64,000 nt of DNA from Burkholderia catarinensis (lineage in GTDB: Bacteria > Pseudomonadota > Gammaproteobacteria > Burkholderiales > Burkholderiaceae), in assembly GCF_001883705.2 (NCBI RefSeq), contig NZ_MDEQ02000014.1, positions 124,001 through 188,000 of the forward strand. The letters are read 5' to 3'. Position numbers and translations under genes: made by a program. Below, one piece after another: positions 51,337 through 62,622 of this stretch. Within the stretch, counting starts at the first letter, position 1, and every line of letters begins with the position of its first letter. The notes below the pieces were generated by a model. That model saw only the letters and a program-made list of their open reading frames with translations. It had not been told where the DNA came from and did not search any database.

Positions 51337-52044
51337 ATGCTCGCATCCTCCATTTCCCCCGAATCCCTTCATCCGTCGCTGTGGCGCGGTTCGCAACTCG
51401 CGCGCGGCGGCCCGCGCACGATCGACACGGGTTTTGCATCGCTGTCCGCCGAGTTGCCGGGCGGCGGCTGGCCGTTCGGCGGGCTCGTCGAACTGCTGGC
51501 CGCGCAGCCGGGCTGCGGCGAGATGCGGCTGCTCGCGCCCGCGCTCGCCCGCACCGTCAGCGCGCGGCGCCCGCTCGCGCTCGTCGCGCCTCCGCAGTCG
51601 CCGCATGCGACCGCGCTCGCCAGTCTCGGCGTGCCGGCCGACGCGTTGCTGTGGCTGCGCGCCGGCAGCCGCACGGATGCGCTGTGGGCCGCCGAGCAGG
51701 CGCTCAAGACCGGCTGTTGCGGCGCGCTGCTGCTCTGGCAGGACGCGCGGCCCGATGCGCTGAGGCGCCTGCATCTCGCGGCCGCGCGCACGGGCGACAC
51801 GCTGTTCGTGATGCTGCGCCCGCTGTCGGCCGCGCGGCAGCCGTCGCCGGCCGTGCTGCGCGTCGCGTTGCATCCCGTGCCGGGCGGCGTGTCGCTCGAT
51901 ATCGTCAAGCGTCGCGGGCCCGCGCGCAGCGAGCCGCTCGTGCTCGACCTGCCGTCGCCCATCGTGGAGAGCCGCTATGCGCGTCTTGCTCGGCATCCAT
52001 CTGCCGCGCCTGCCGCTCGACGTGTGCGCCCCGCCGCCGTCTGA
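51337..52044 (+). CDS. imuA: Translesion synthesis protein ImuA
   Basis: This 235-residue RecA/SulA-like protein begins MLASSISPESLHPSLWRGSQLARG and contains GFASLSAELPGGGWPFGGLVELLA and LLLWQDARPDALRRLHLAAARTGDTLFVMLRP. It is the first gene of the mutagenesis cassette and is thought to link RecA with ImuB. ATG 51337 lies directly downstream of the LexA box; in-frame codons upstream are not conserved. It overlaps imuB by 68 bp. Confidence 0.9.
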   Translation: MLASSISPESLHPSLWRGSQLARGGPRTIDTGFASLSAELPGGGWPFGGLVELLAAQPGCGEMRLLAPALARTVSARRPLALVAPPQSPHATALASLGVPADALLWLRAGSRTDALWAAEQALKTGCCGALLLWQDARPDALRRLHLAAARTGDTLFVMLRPLSAARQPSPAVLRVALHPVPGGVSLDIVKRRGPARSEPLVLDLPSPIVESRYARLARHPSAAPAARRVRPAAV

Positions 52045-53482
52045 CGGCGGTGAGGGCGATGCAGGCGACGCGAACGACGCAGGTTGCGCGGTGCTCGAGC
52101 AGGGTGTCGTGCTGATCGCCGACGCGCCCGCGCGCCGGCACGGCGTGCGCGCAGGCATGAAGCGCGGCGGCGTGCTGACGCTCGCGCCGCACACGCGGCT
52201 CGTCGAACGCGATCCCGCGCGCGAGGCCGACGCGCTGCGCGCGGTCGCGCTCGCGTTGCTGCGCTTCTCGCCGTGCGTCGCGCTCGACGACGAAGCCACG
52301 CTGATCGTCGACGTCGGCCCGAGCCTGCGCCTGTTCGGCGGCTTGCCGTCGCTGTGCCGTCAGGTGCGCGCGACGCTCGCGGCGCTCGGCTATGCGGCGC
52401 GCCTGTCCGCCGCACCGACCGGGCGTGGCGCATGGCTGCTGGCGCGCGTATCGGCCCGTGCGCGGATCCGGCGCCGGGTGGCCGGCCCCGCGTCGCTGGT
52501 TCGCACGCTCGACGGGTTGCCGTGCGTACTGCTGCCCGATGCGCGTCCGTATGCGGGCTGGTTCGACGGTCTCGGTTGCCGCACGCTTGCCGATCTGCGC
52601 GGCCTGCCGCGCGCGGGGCTGCAGCGCCGCTGCGGTCCCGCGCTGCTGGCCGCGCTCGATCGTGCGTACGGCGAGGCGGTCGAGCCGCTTGCGTGGATGG
52701 CGGTGCCGCCCGTGTTCGACGTGCGGCTCGAATTGCCGGAGCGCGTCGAATACGCGGAGGCCGTGCTGTTCGCCGCGCGGCGGCTCGTCGTGCAGCTCTG
52801 TGGCTGGCTGGCCGCGCGGCAATTGTCGCTGGCCGCGATGACGTTCGATCTCGAGCACGAGCGCGGCCGCCAGGCCGTGCCGCCGACGCCGCTCGAGCTT
52901 GCGTTCGCCGCACCCGTGCGCGACGAGGCGCACTTCATGCGGCTGCTCGGCGAGCGACTCGCGCGCGTCGAGTTGCCGGCCGCGGTGATCGCGGTGCGCC
53001 TGACGGCCACGCGCGTCGAATCGGTCGCGCCGCCGGCCGAGGATCTTTTTCCCGAACCGGGCGGCACGAAAGAGACGCGTGCGCGGTTGTTCGAGCTGCT
53101 GGTTGCGCGGCTCGGCGCGGAGAACGTATTGCGTGCGGCGCCCGTTGCCGATTACCGGCCCGAGGCCGCGAACCGCTGGTTGCCGCTCGATGCGCAGGCG
53201 GGCAAGCCGGCTGCCGGGCCGCCGGCCGTGCCGCCGAGGCCCGCGTGGTTGCTGGCGGAGCCGCTGCCGTTGTTGATGCGTGAGAACCGGCCGGTATTTC
53301 ATACGCCGCTCAGGATGATGTCGTCGGTGGAGCGGATCGAGGCCGGGTGGTTCGACGGTCAGCTCGCTGCGCGCGATTACTGCGTCGCGCAGGACGAGGC
53401 CGGTGCGTGCTACTGGGTGTTCAAGGAGCGGGCGGGGAGCGAGGCCGAGCCGCGCTGGTTCCTGCACGGCCTGTTCGGGTGA
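51977..53482 (+). CDS. imuB: Y-family polymerase-like protein ImuB
   Basis: This 501-residue protein has the Y-family fold (VEPLAWMAVPPVFDVRLELPERVEY; ARRLVVQLCGWLAARQLSLAAMTFDLEHERG) but its N-terminus reads MRVLLGIHLPRLPLDV, without the first catalytic Asp of true Y-polymerases. ImuB is regarded as a non-catalytic hub that binds the beta clamp and recruits ImuA and DnaE2. A ~25-residue acidic insert (about 16-40) follows. It overlaps imuA and ends 6 bp before dnaE2. Confidence 0.93.
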   Translation: MRVLLGIHLPRLPLDVCAPPPSDGGEGDAGDANDAGCAVLEQGVVLIADAPARRHGVRAGMKRGGVLTLAPHTRLVERDPAREADALRAVALALLRFSPCVALDDEATLIVDVGPSLRLFGGLPSLCRQVRATLAALGYAARLSAAPTGRGAWLLARVSARARIRRRVAGPASLVRTLDGLPCVLLPDARPYAGWFDGLGCRTLADLRGLPRAGLQRRCGPALLAALDRAYGEAVEPLAWMAVPPVFDVRLELPERVEYAEAVLFAARRLVVQLCGWLAARQLSLAAMTFDLEHERGRQAVPPTPLELAFAAPVRDEAHFMRLLGERLARVELPAAVIAVRLTATRVESVAPPAEDLFPEPGGTKETRARLFELLVARLGAENVLRAAPVADYRPEAANRWLPLDAQAGKPAAGPPAVPPRPAWLLAEPLPLLMRENRPVFHTPLRMMSSVERIEAGWFDGQLAARDYCVAQDEAGACYWVFKERAGSEAEPRWFLHGLFG

Positions 53483-53488
53483 ACGGTC

Positions 53489-56400
53489 ATGGTTGCGGAA
53501 TTCAGTTGGCTGCCCGATTACGCGGAGTTGTTCTGCCGTTCGAACTTTTCGTTCCTGCATGGCGCGTCGCATGCCGAAGAACTGGTCGAGCGTGCGGTGG
53601 AACTCGGCTATCGCGGGATCGCGATCACCGACGAATGCTCGTTGGCAGGCGCGCCGCGGATGCATGTCGCGGCGAAGGCGAAGGGGTTGCCGCTCGTCAT
53701 CGGCTCGTATTTCGAAGTCACGCCGGATGAAGTCGCGCCCGGCCACGATCCGGGCCCCGGTGCGTTCGGGCTCGTGTTGCTTGCGCAGAACCGCGAGGGT
53801 TACGGCAATCTTTCCGAGCTGATTTCGTGGCGGCGGATGGCATCGCCGAAGGGCACTTACAAGCTGACGTCGCGGATGCTGTCGGCGCCGCCTGCGGAGT
53901 TTGCACACTTGCGCGGCATGCCCGACTGCTTCGCGATTCTCGTGCCCGCCTATCCGGTGCGTGCCGACGTACTCGATGCGCAGGTCGCGTGGTTTCGCGC
54001 GATGTTCGGCGAGCGCGCGCGGCTCGGGCTCGTGCAACTGCAGCGCGCGCTGGATGGTGCGCAGCGCGAAGAGATTCGTGCGGCCGGCGAGCGGCGCGGC
54101 GTGCGCATCGTCGCACTCGGTGACGTGACGATGCACCGGCGCTCGTGCAAGGAGTTGCAGGACGTGATGACGGCGATTCGCGTCGGCATGCCGGTTTCCG
54201 AGTGCGGGTATGCGCTTGCGCCGAATGCGGAACAGCATTTGCGTTCGCGGCAGCGGATCGGGCAACTGTATTCGCCGGATGAGATCGCGCAGACGTGCGC
54301 GATTCTCGATGCGTGTCCTTTCGAACTGGACTCGCTTCGCTACGAGTATCCCGACGAGATCGTGCCGAAGGGGCTCACGCCGACGAGTTATCTGGAACAG
54401 GAAACCCGGGCAGGGGCGGCCGAGCGCTATCCGAACGGCATTCCGGAGAAAGTGGCGAAGCAGATCCGGTATGAACTCGACCTGATCGCGAAGCTGAGCT
54501 ACGAACCGTTTTTCCTGACCGTCTACGACATCGTCAAATACGCACGCAGCCAGAACATCCTGTGCCAGGGTCGCGGCTCGGCGGCGAACTCGGTCGTCTG
54601 CTTCTGCCTCGGCATCACCGAGGTGAATCCCGAGCAGAGCACGATGCTGTTCGAACGCTTCATCAGTGCGGAGCGCGGCGAGCCGCCCGATATCGACGTC
54701 GACTTCGAGCATCAGCGCCGGGAAGAAGTGATTCAGCATATCTACGAAAAATACGGACACAACCGCGCCGCACTTGCGGCCGCCGTATCGACCTATCGCC
54801 CGCGTGGCGTGCTGCGCGAAACCGGCAAGGCGCTCGGCGTCGATCCGATGCTGGTCGATCGCGTCGCGAAAGCGCACCGCTGGTTCGATGGCAGCCGCGA
54901 CCTGCTGCAGCAATTCTCGACGATCGGGCTCGATCCCGAGACGCCGCTCATCCTGGCGTGGGCCCGGCTCGCCGCGCGGCTGCTGAACTTTCCGCGCCAC
55001 CTGTCGCAGCACTCCGGTGGTTTCGTGATCAGCCGCGGCAAGCTCACGCGGCTCGTGCCGGTCGAGAACGCGGCGATGGACGGGCGGCGCGTGATCCAGT
55101 GGGACAAGGACGATCTCGAAGCACTCGGGCTGATGAAGGTCGACGTGCTCGCGCTCGGCATGCTGTCGGCGCTGCATCGCGCATTCGACATGCGTACCGC
55201 GTGGCGCGGGCCGCCGGAGCCGGATGGTGAGCCGTTCACGCTGAAGCACATTCCGCAGGATGACAAGGCGACCTACGACATGATCTGTCGTGCCGACACG
55301 GTCGGCGTGTTCCAGATCGAATCGCGCGCGCAGATGTCGATGCTGCCGCGCCTGCGCCCGCAGACTTACTACGACCTGGTGATCGAGGTTGCGATCGTGC
55401 GGCCGGGGCCGATCCAGGGCGGGGCGGTGCACCCTTATCTGAAACGGCGCCAGGGAACCGAGAAGGTCAGTTATCCGAAGGAGGATCTGAGGCCTGCGCT
55501 CGAACGGACCTATGGGGTGCCGATCTTCCAGGAACAGGTGATGCAGGTCGCGATGATCGCGGCGGGCTTCACGCCCGGCGAAGCCGACCAGCTGCGCCGG
55601 GCGATGGCCGCGTGGAAGCGCAAGGGCAATCTGGAGCAGTACCATCGCAAGATCGTCGACGGGATGCGGGAGCGTGGCTATCCGCCCGAATTCGCCGAAC
55701 AGATCTTCGAGCAGATCAAGGGCTTCGGCGATTACGGTTTCCCCGAGAGCCACGCGGCGAGCTTCGCCAAGCTGGCCTACGCGAGCAGCTGGCTCAAATG
55801 CCACGAACCGGCGATCTTCCTCGCCGCGCTGCTGAACAGCCAGCCGATGGGTTTCTATCCGCCGTCGCAGCTCGTGCAGGACGCGAAGCGCCACGGCGTG
55901 CAGGTCCTGCCGATCGACGTCACGCAAAGCAACTGGGAAGCATCACTCGAAGCGCTGCCCGACCAGCCGCCTCCCCATGGCCAGCCGGCCGTGCGGCTCG
56001 GCCTGTCGCTCGTGCGCGGTCTGGGCGAAGCGGCCGCGCGACGCATCGAAATCGCGCGCACGGCAGGCCCCTTCGAGCATGTCGATGCACTCGCGCGCCG
56101 CGCGCAGCTCGAACGCCGCGACCTCGAAGCGCTCGCCGCCGCGAACGCGCTCGCGACGCTCGCCGGCCACCGCCGCGACGCGCTATGGCAAGCGGTTGCG
56201 GCGGCGCCCGACCGCGACCTGCTCGCGGCCGCGCCGATCGACGAACCCGAAAAGCCCACGCTCGGCGCGCCGTCGGAAGCCGACGACATCCTCGCCGACT
56301 ATCACACCACCGGCCTCACGCTGAACCGCCATCCCGTCGCGCTGCTGCGGCCCGAGCTACGCGCGCGGCGGTTATCGTCCGCGGCCGAATTGCACGACCG

Positions 56401-56692
56401 TCCCGACGGCCGGCTCGCGCGCGCGTGCGGGCTCGTGACCGCGCGGCAGATGCCGGGCACCGCGAAAGGCGTGATGTTCATGACGCTCGAGGACGAAACG
56501 GGCTGCGTGAACCTGATCGTCCGGCCCGAGTTGCTCGCGCGGCAGCGCCGCGAAACCCTCGATTCGCGGCTGCTCGCGGCGTCGGGCGTGTGGCAGGTCG
56601 TGAGCGACGTCAGGCACCTGATCGCCCAGCATTTCGAGGATCTGACGCCGTTGCTCGGCGGTTTGCGCACGTCGAGCCGGGAATTTCACTGA
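53489..56692 (+). CDS. dnaE2: Error-prone DNA polymerase III alpha subunit
   Basis: This 1067-residue polymerase has an N-terminal PHP domain (YAELFCRSNFSFLHGASHAEELV; ITDECSLAGAPR), the palm with catalytic Asp residues in PDIDVDFEHQRREEVIQHIYEKYG, YGVPIFQEQVMQVAMIAAGFTPGEAD, GFGDYGFPESHAASFAKLAYASSWLKCHEP, and a C-terminal OB domain (GLVTARQMPGTAKGVMFMTLEDETG). It performs SOS mutagenesis with ImuA/ImuB. It lacks the tau-binding tail of DnaE1, as expected. It is the last gene of the LexA-controlled operon. Confidence 0.95.
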   Translation: MVAEFSWLPDYAELFCRSNFSFLHGASHAEELVERAVELGYRGIAITDECSLAGAPRMHVAAKAKGLPLVIGSYFEVTPDEVAPGHDPGPGAFGLVLLAQNREGYGNLSELISWRRMASPKGTYKLTSRMLSAPPAEFAHLRGMPDCFAILVPAYPVRADVLDAQVAWFRAMFGERARLGLVQLQRALDGAQREEIRAAGERRGVRIVALGDVTMHRRSCKELQDVMTAIRVGMPVSECGYALAPNAEQHLRSRQRIGQLYSPDEIAQTCAILDACPFELDSLRYEYPDEIVPKGLTPTSYLEQETRAGAAERYPNGIPEKVAKQIRYELDLIAKLSYEPFFLTVYDIVKYARSQNILCQGRGSAANSVVCFCLGITEVNPEQSTMLFERFISAERGEPPDIDVDFEHQRREEVIQHIYEKYGHNRAALAAAVSTYRPRGVLRETGKALGVDPMLVDRVAKAHRWFDGSRDLLQQFSTIGLDPETPLILAWARLAARLLNFPRHLSQHSGGFVISRGKLTRLVPVENAAMDGRRVIQWDKDDLEALGLMKVDVLALGMLSALHRAFDMRTAWRGPPEPDGEPFTLKHIPQDDKATYDMICRADTVGVFQIESRAQMSMLPRLRPQTYYDLVIEVAIVRPGPIQGGAVHPYLKRRQGTEKVSYPKEDLRPALERTYGVPIFQEQVMQVAMIAAGFTPGEADQLRRAMAAWKRKGNLEQYHRKIVDGMRERGYPPEFAEQIFEQIKGFGDYGFPESHAASFAKLAYASSWLKCHEPAIFLAALLNSQPMGFYPPSQLVQDAKRHGVQVLPIDVTQSNWEASLEALPDQPPPHGQPAVRLGLSLVRGLGEAAARRIEIARTAGPFEHVDALARRAQLERRDLEALAAANALATLAGHRRDALWQAVAAAPDRDLLAAAPIDEPEKPTLGAPSEADDILADYHTTGLTLNRHPVALLRPELRARRLSSAAELHDRPDGRLARACGLVTARQMPGTAKGVMFMTLEDETGCVNLIVRPELLARQRRETLDSRLLAASGVWQVVSDVRHLIAQHFEDLTPLLGGLRTSSREFH

Positions 56693-56910
56693 CGCCACCG
56701 GCGCGTGCCGTCAGGCGATGCATACCAGTCGATTAAATTGGTTCTATTCTAGTCTCATATTCACACCCGAAACCAGACCGAACCGCGCACTGGAACTGTC
56801 CCCTTGCATACCACCCCGGGTAAATCCCTATCCCGCACTCCGTTGTAAACAAAGGCTTTATCGATACTAAAACGCTTGCCGGGCAAGGCTTGCAGCGATT
56901 TCCCCATCTC
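56693..56910. other. Spacer between dnaE2 and the nag operator
   Basis: This 218-bp gap has AT-rich stretches unlike its surroundings. ATACCAGT near 56727, followed by ATTGGT, is an imperfect copy of the nag operator. CTTGCC-G-GGCAAG (56875-56887) is a palindrome of unknown role. No gene or clear terminator is seen. Confidence 0.45.
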
Positions 56911-56936
56911 TAATACCAGTTCGTTGACTGGTATTA
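56911..56936. promoter_or_regulatory. Operator of the nag regulon
   Basis: TAATACCAGT-N6-ACTGGTATTA is a perfect 10-bp inverted repeat overlapping the -35 of the promoter below. It is the expected type of site for a GntR/HutC-family dimer and lies directly before the GntR-family gene, so autoregulation is likely. Confidence 0.75.
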
Positions 56937-56951
56937 TGGTGGTTATATAAT
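56924..56951 (+). promoter_or_regulatory. Promoter of the nag operon
   Basis: TTGACT (56924-56929), a 16-bp spacer and TATAAT (56946-56951) form a near-consensus sigma-70 promoter inside and next to the operator. Transcription would start near 56958. Confidence 0.75.
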
Positions 56952-56999
56952 GCGTTCACTTTCGACGGCTTGCGGTCGTCGTCCGACACCCGGAGGCAC

Positions 57000-57734
57000 A
57001 TGGAAACCGGCTGGTCCGAACTGGCGCCCGATCCCCTCAGCGATACGCCGCTCTATCTGCAGCTCGCCCGCAACCTGGCGAGCGCGATCCACGGCGGCGC
57101 GTGGCGGGCCGGCGAGGCGCTGCCGTCGGAGCGGCTGCTGTCGGTGTCGGTCGGCGTGTCGCGGATCACGGCCCGCCGCGCACTCGCGCTGCTGGTCGAG
57201 CAGGGGCTGATCAAGCGGGCGCGCGGTGCGGGCAGCTTCATCACGCCGCGCGTCGCCGATCCGCTGTCGCGTCTCGTCGGCTTCAGCGCGAAGATGCAGC
57301 AGCGCGGCTTCGTGCCCGATTCGGTGTGGCTGTCGCGCAGGCTGCGCGCCGCGAGCCGCGACGAGATCACGCATCTCGGCCTTGCGCCGGGCGCGACGGT
57401 TGCCCGGCTCGAACGGCTGCGCCGCGCGGACGGGATCGTGATGGCCGTCGAGCATTCGACGCTGCCGGCCGCGGTGGTGCCCGATCCGCAGGCGCTCGGC
57501 GCGTCGCTGTACGAATACCTCGACGCGCGCGGCATGACCGTCGTGCGCGCGCTGCAGCACTTTCGCGCGGCGAACTCGACGCACGAGATCGCGAAATGGA
57601 TGGCGGTGAAGCCGGGCTCGGCGCTGCTCGTGATCACGCGCATCGGCTATGGCGCCGACCAGCGCGCGATCGAAGTGACCGAAACGTATTGCCGCGACGA
57701 CTATTACGACTTCGTCGCCGAACTGAAACGCTGA
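57000..57734 (+). CDS. nagR: GntR family (HutC-type) transcriptional regulator of the nag genes
   Basis: This 244-residue regulator has an N-terminal winged helix (PLYLQLARNLASAIHGGAWRAGEALPSERLLSVSVGVSRITARRALALLVEQGLIKRARGAGSFI, read in parts) and a UTRA ligand domain (ATVARLERLRRADGIVMAVEHSTLP; WMAVKPGSALLVITRIGYG). By position it should respond to GlcNAc-6-P or GlcN-6-P and control its own operon. GGAGG (56992-56996) is only 3 nt before ATG 57000. Confidence 0.88.
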   Translation: METGWSELAPDPLSDTPLYLQLARNLASAIHGGAWRAGEALPSERLLSVSVGVSRITARRALALLVEQGLIKRARGAGSFITPRVADPLSRLVGFSAKMQQRGFVPDSVWLSRRLRAASRDEITHLGLAPGATVARLERLRRADGIVMAVEHSTLPAAVVPDPQALGASLYEYLDARGMTVVRALQHFRAANSTHEIAKWMAVKPGSALLVITRIGYGADQRAIEVTETYCRDDYYDFVAELKR

Positions 57735-57834
57735 CGCGCGAGACTGCCCGCGCGCGACATGCGTGAAGCAACGACACGGATTTTGCAAATCACGACGCGG
57801 AACGTCCGCGTCACCAGATCATCAAGAGAACGTC

Positions 57835-58938
57835 ATGCTGACTGGCAACATCCTCACCCCCGACGGCTGGATTCACGGTTCGCTCGATAGCGCGAACGGC
57901 CGCATCACCACGCTCGACGGCACGCCCGCCGATCCCGCGAAGAACGACGCGCCGTACATCCTGCCCGGCTTCATCGACCTCCACGTGCACGGCGGCGGCG
58001 GTGCCGACGTGATGGAAGGCGGCGACGCGATCGAGACGATCGCCCGCACGCACGCGCAATTCGGCACGACGAGCCTGCTCGCGACGACGATGACCGCGCC
58101 GCGCGACGAACTGATGCGGGTCGTCGCGAACCTCGGCACCGTCGCGCGCACCCGCACGCCGGGCGGCGCGCGCGTGCTCGGCGTGCACCTCGAAGGGCCG
58201 TACATCAACCCCGGCAAGCTCGGCGCGCAGCCCGACGCGGCCGTGTCGGCCGTGCTCGACGAAGTGCTGAAGTACCTGTCGATCGCGCCGATCCGCGTCG
58301 TCACGCTCGCGCCGGAAATCGCCGGCCACATCGAGATCATCGGCGAGATGGCCGCGCGCGGCGTGCGCGTGCAGCTCGGCCACTCGCTCGCGACCTACGA
58401 CGACGCCGTTGCCGCGCTCAAGCACGGCGCATGCGGCTTCACACACCTGTTCAACGCGATGTCGCCGCTGCATCACCGCAACCCGGGCCTGGTGGGCGCG
58501 GCGCTGGCGCACGCCGAATACGCGGAAATCATTCCCGACCTGCTGCACGTGCACCCGGGCGCGATTCGCGCCGCGCTGCGCGCGATCCCGCGCCTGTACG
58601 TGGTGACCGACAGCACGTCCGCCACCGGCATGCCCGACGGCGAATACCGGCTCGGCAGCCAGCACGTGACGAAGTGCCTCGGCGGCGTGCGTCTGGCCGA
58701 CGGCACGCTCGCCGGCAGCACGCTGACGATGGACCAGGCGCTGCGCAACCTCGTGTCGCTCGGCCTGCCGATCGCCGACGTGTCGAACCGGATGTCGCGC
58801 TATGCGGCCGACTACCTCGGCGTCGCCGATCGCGGCCGCCTCGAGCGCGGCGCATGGGCCGACCTCGTGGTGTTCGATCGCGACCTGAACCTCACCGCGA
58901 CCTACGTCGAAGGAGAATCGATTGTCGAATATGCTTAA
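57835..58938 (+). CDS. nagA: N-acetylglucosamine-6-phosphate deacetylase
   Basis: This 367-residue amidohydrolase has the metal site FIDLHVHGGGGADVMEG, HLEGPYINPGK with metal Glu, LGHSLATYDDA and GFTHLFNAMSPLHHRNPG histidines, and VTDSTSATGMPDGEY with the catalytic Asp. It releases acetate from GlcNAc-6-P. ATG 57835 has AAGAGAAC upstream; a GACGCGGA-ACG-TCCGCGTC hairpin (about 57794-57812) lies in its leader. Its end overlaps the start of the next gene by 17 bp. Confidence 0.95.
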   Translation: MLTGNILTPDGWIHGSLDSANGRITTLDGTPADPAKNDAPYILPGFIDLHVHGGGGADVMEGGDAIETIARTHAQFGTTSLLATTMTAPRDELMRVVANLGTVARTRTPGGARVLGVHLEGPYINPGKLGAQPDAAVSAVLDEVLKYLSIAPIRVVTLAPEIAGHIEIIGEMAARGVRVQLGHSLATYDDAVAALKHGACGFTHLFNAMSPLHHRNPGLVGAALAHAEYAEIIPDLLHVHPGAIRAALRAIPRLYVVTDSTSATGMPDGEYRLGSQHVTKCLGGVRLADGTLAGSTLTMDQALRNLVSLGLPIADVSNRMSRYAADYLGVADRGRLERGAWADLVVFDRDLNLTATYVEGESIVEYA

Positions 58939-59947
58939 GGAAGCGCGCGAGTCGGCCCAGGTCGTCGCCGCGCAGATCGCCGACACCACGCGCGTCGAAG
59001 CGCTCGCGGGCCAATTGCTCGATCACCCGCCGGCCGTCGCGCTGACGGTCGCGCGCGGCAGCTCGGATCACGCCGCGAGCTATTTCGCGAGCCTGACGAT
59101 GAGCCGCCTCGGCGTGCCGGTCGCGTCGCTGCCGATGTCGGTCGCGACGCTGCAGCAGGCGCCGCTGAAGGTGCAGGACCAGCTCGCGATCGCGTTCTCC
59201 CAGTCGGGCAAGAGCCCCGATCTCGTCAACACGATGGCCGCGCTGCGCGAAGCCGGCGCGCGTACCGTCGCCGCCGTGAACGTGCTGCCGTCGCCGCTCG
59301 CCGACGCGTGCGAGCACCAGTTGCCGCTGCTTGCCGGCCCCGAACTGTCGGTCGCCGCGACGAAGAGCTATATCGCGATGCTGTCGCTGTCCGCGCAGAT
59401 CGTCGCGTACTGGCAGCGCGACGCCGCGCTGACGGCCGCGCTGCGCGGCCTGCCCGACGTACTTGCGCAGGCCGGCGGGCTCGACTGGTCGCAGGCCGTT
59501 GCGGCGCTGGCGGGTGTCGAGCGGATGATCGTCATCGGCCGCGGCCTCGGCCTCGCGATCGCGCAGGAAGCCGCGCTGAAGCTGAAGGAAACGTCTGGCA
59601 TCCAGGCCGAGGCGTTCTCGAGCGCCGAGGTTCGTCACGGCCCGATGGAGCTGATCGACCGCGACTATCCGCTGCTCGTGTTCGCGCCGCCGGGGCCCGA
59701 GCAGGCCGGCCTCCTGCAGCTCGCCGAAGACATGCGCGCACGCGGCGCCGCCGTGCTGCTCGCGGCGCCCGCCGGCACGCCCGGCTTATCGGGCACCGTG
59801 CTGCCGCTCGCGCAGTCCGCCCATTCGGCGCTCGACCCGATCGCCGCCATTCTTTCGTTCTACGTGATGGCGGCGGATCTCGCCGTCGCGCGCGGCCGCA
59901 ACCCCGATACGCCGCGTCACCTGAACAAAGTCACCGAAACGCACTGA
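58922..59947 (+). CDS. SIS-domain glucosamine-6-phosphate deaminase (NagB-II type)
   Basis: This 341-residue protein has two SIS domains like the isomerase half of GlmS (VARGSSDHAASYFASL, FSQSGKSPDLVNTM, LKLKETSGIQAEAFSSAEVRHGPMEL, DTPRHLNKVTETH) and no glutaminase domain. In the nag context, such proteins act as deaminases giving fructose-6-P and ammonia, replacing NagB. TTG 58922 is chosen because AGGAG (58911-58915) is 6 nt upstream; ATG 58931 would be 15 nt away. Confidence 0.88.
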   Translation: MSNMLKEARESAQVVAAQIADTTRVEALAGQLLDHPPAVALTVARGSSDHAASYFASLTMSRLGVPVASLPMSVATLQQAPLKVQDQLAIAFSQSGKSPDLVNTMAALREAGARTVAAVNVLPSPLADACEHQLPLLAGPELSVAATKSYIAMLSLSAQIVAYWQRDAALTAALRGLPDVLAQAGGLDWSQAVAALAGVERMIVIGRGLGLAIAQEAALKLKETSGIQAEAFSSAEVRHGPMELIDRDYPLLVFAPPGPEQAGLLQLAEDMRARGAAVLLAAPAGTPGLSGTVLPLAQSAHSALDPIAAILSFYVMAADLAVARGRNPDTPRHLNKVTETH

Positions 59948-59986
59948 TAGCCGAGAAAGCCGATGAGACGCGCCGAGGAGTCCCAG

Positions 59987-62545
<2,559 letters not shown>

Positions 62546-62622
62546 GCGTCGAAGGCAGGCCCGCGAGCCGTTTCACCACGAGAGCAATTAAGTCAACGAC
62601 GAGACAAGGATTGGAGGACTGA

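Noticed and set aside
51905..55927. Minus-strand 1340-residue frame opposite imuB and dnaE2
   Set aside because: Its translation is Arg/His/Glu-rich, typical of antisense frames. The plus strand has well-conserved motifs throughout.
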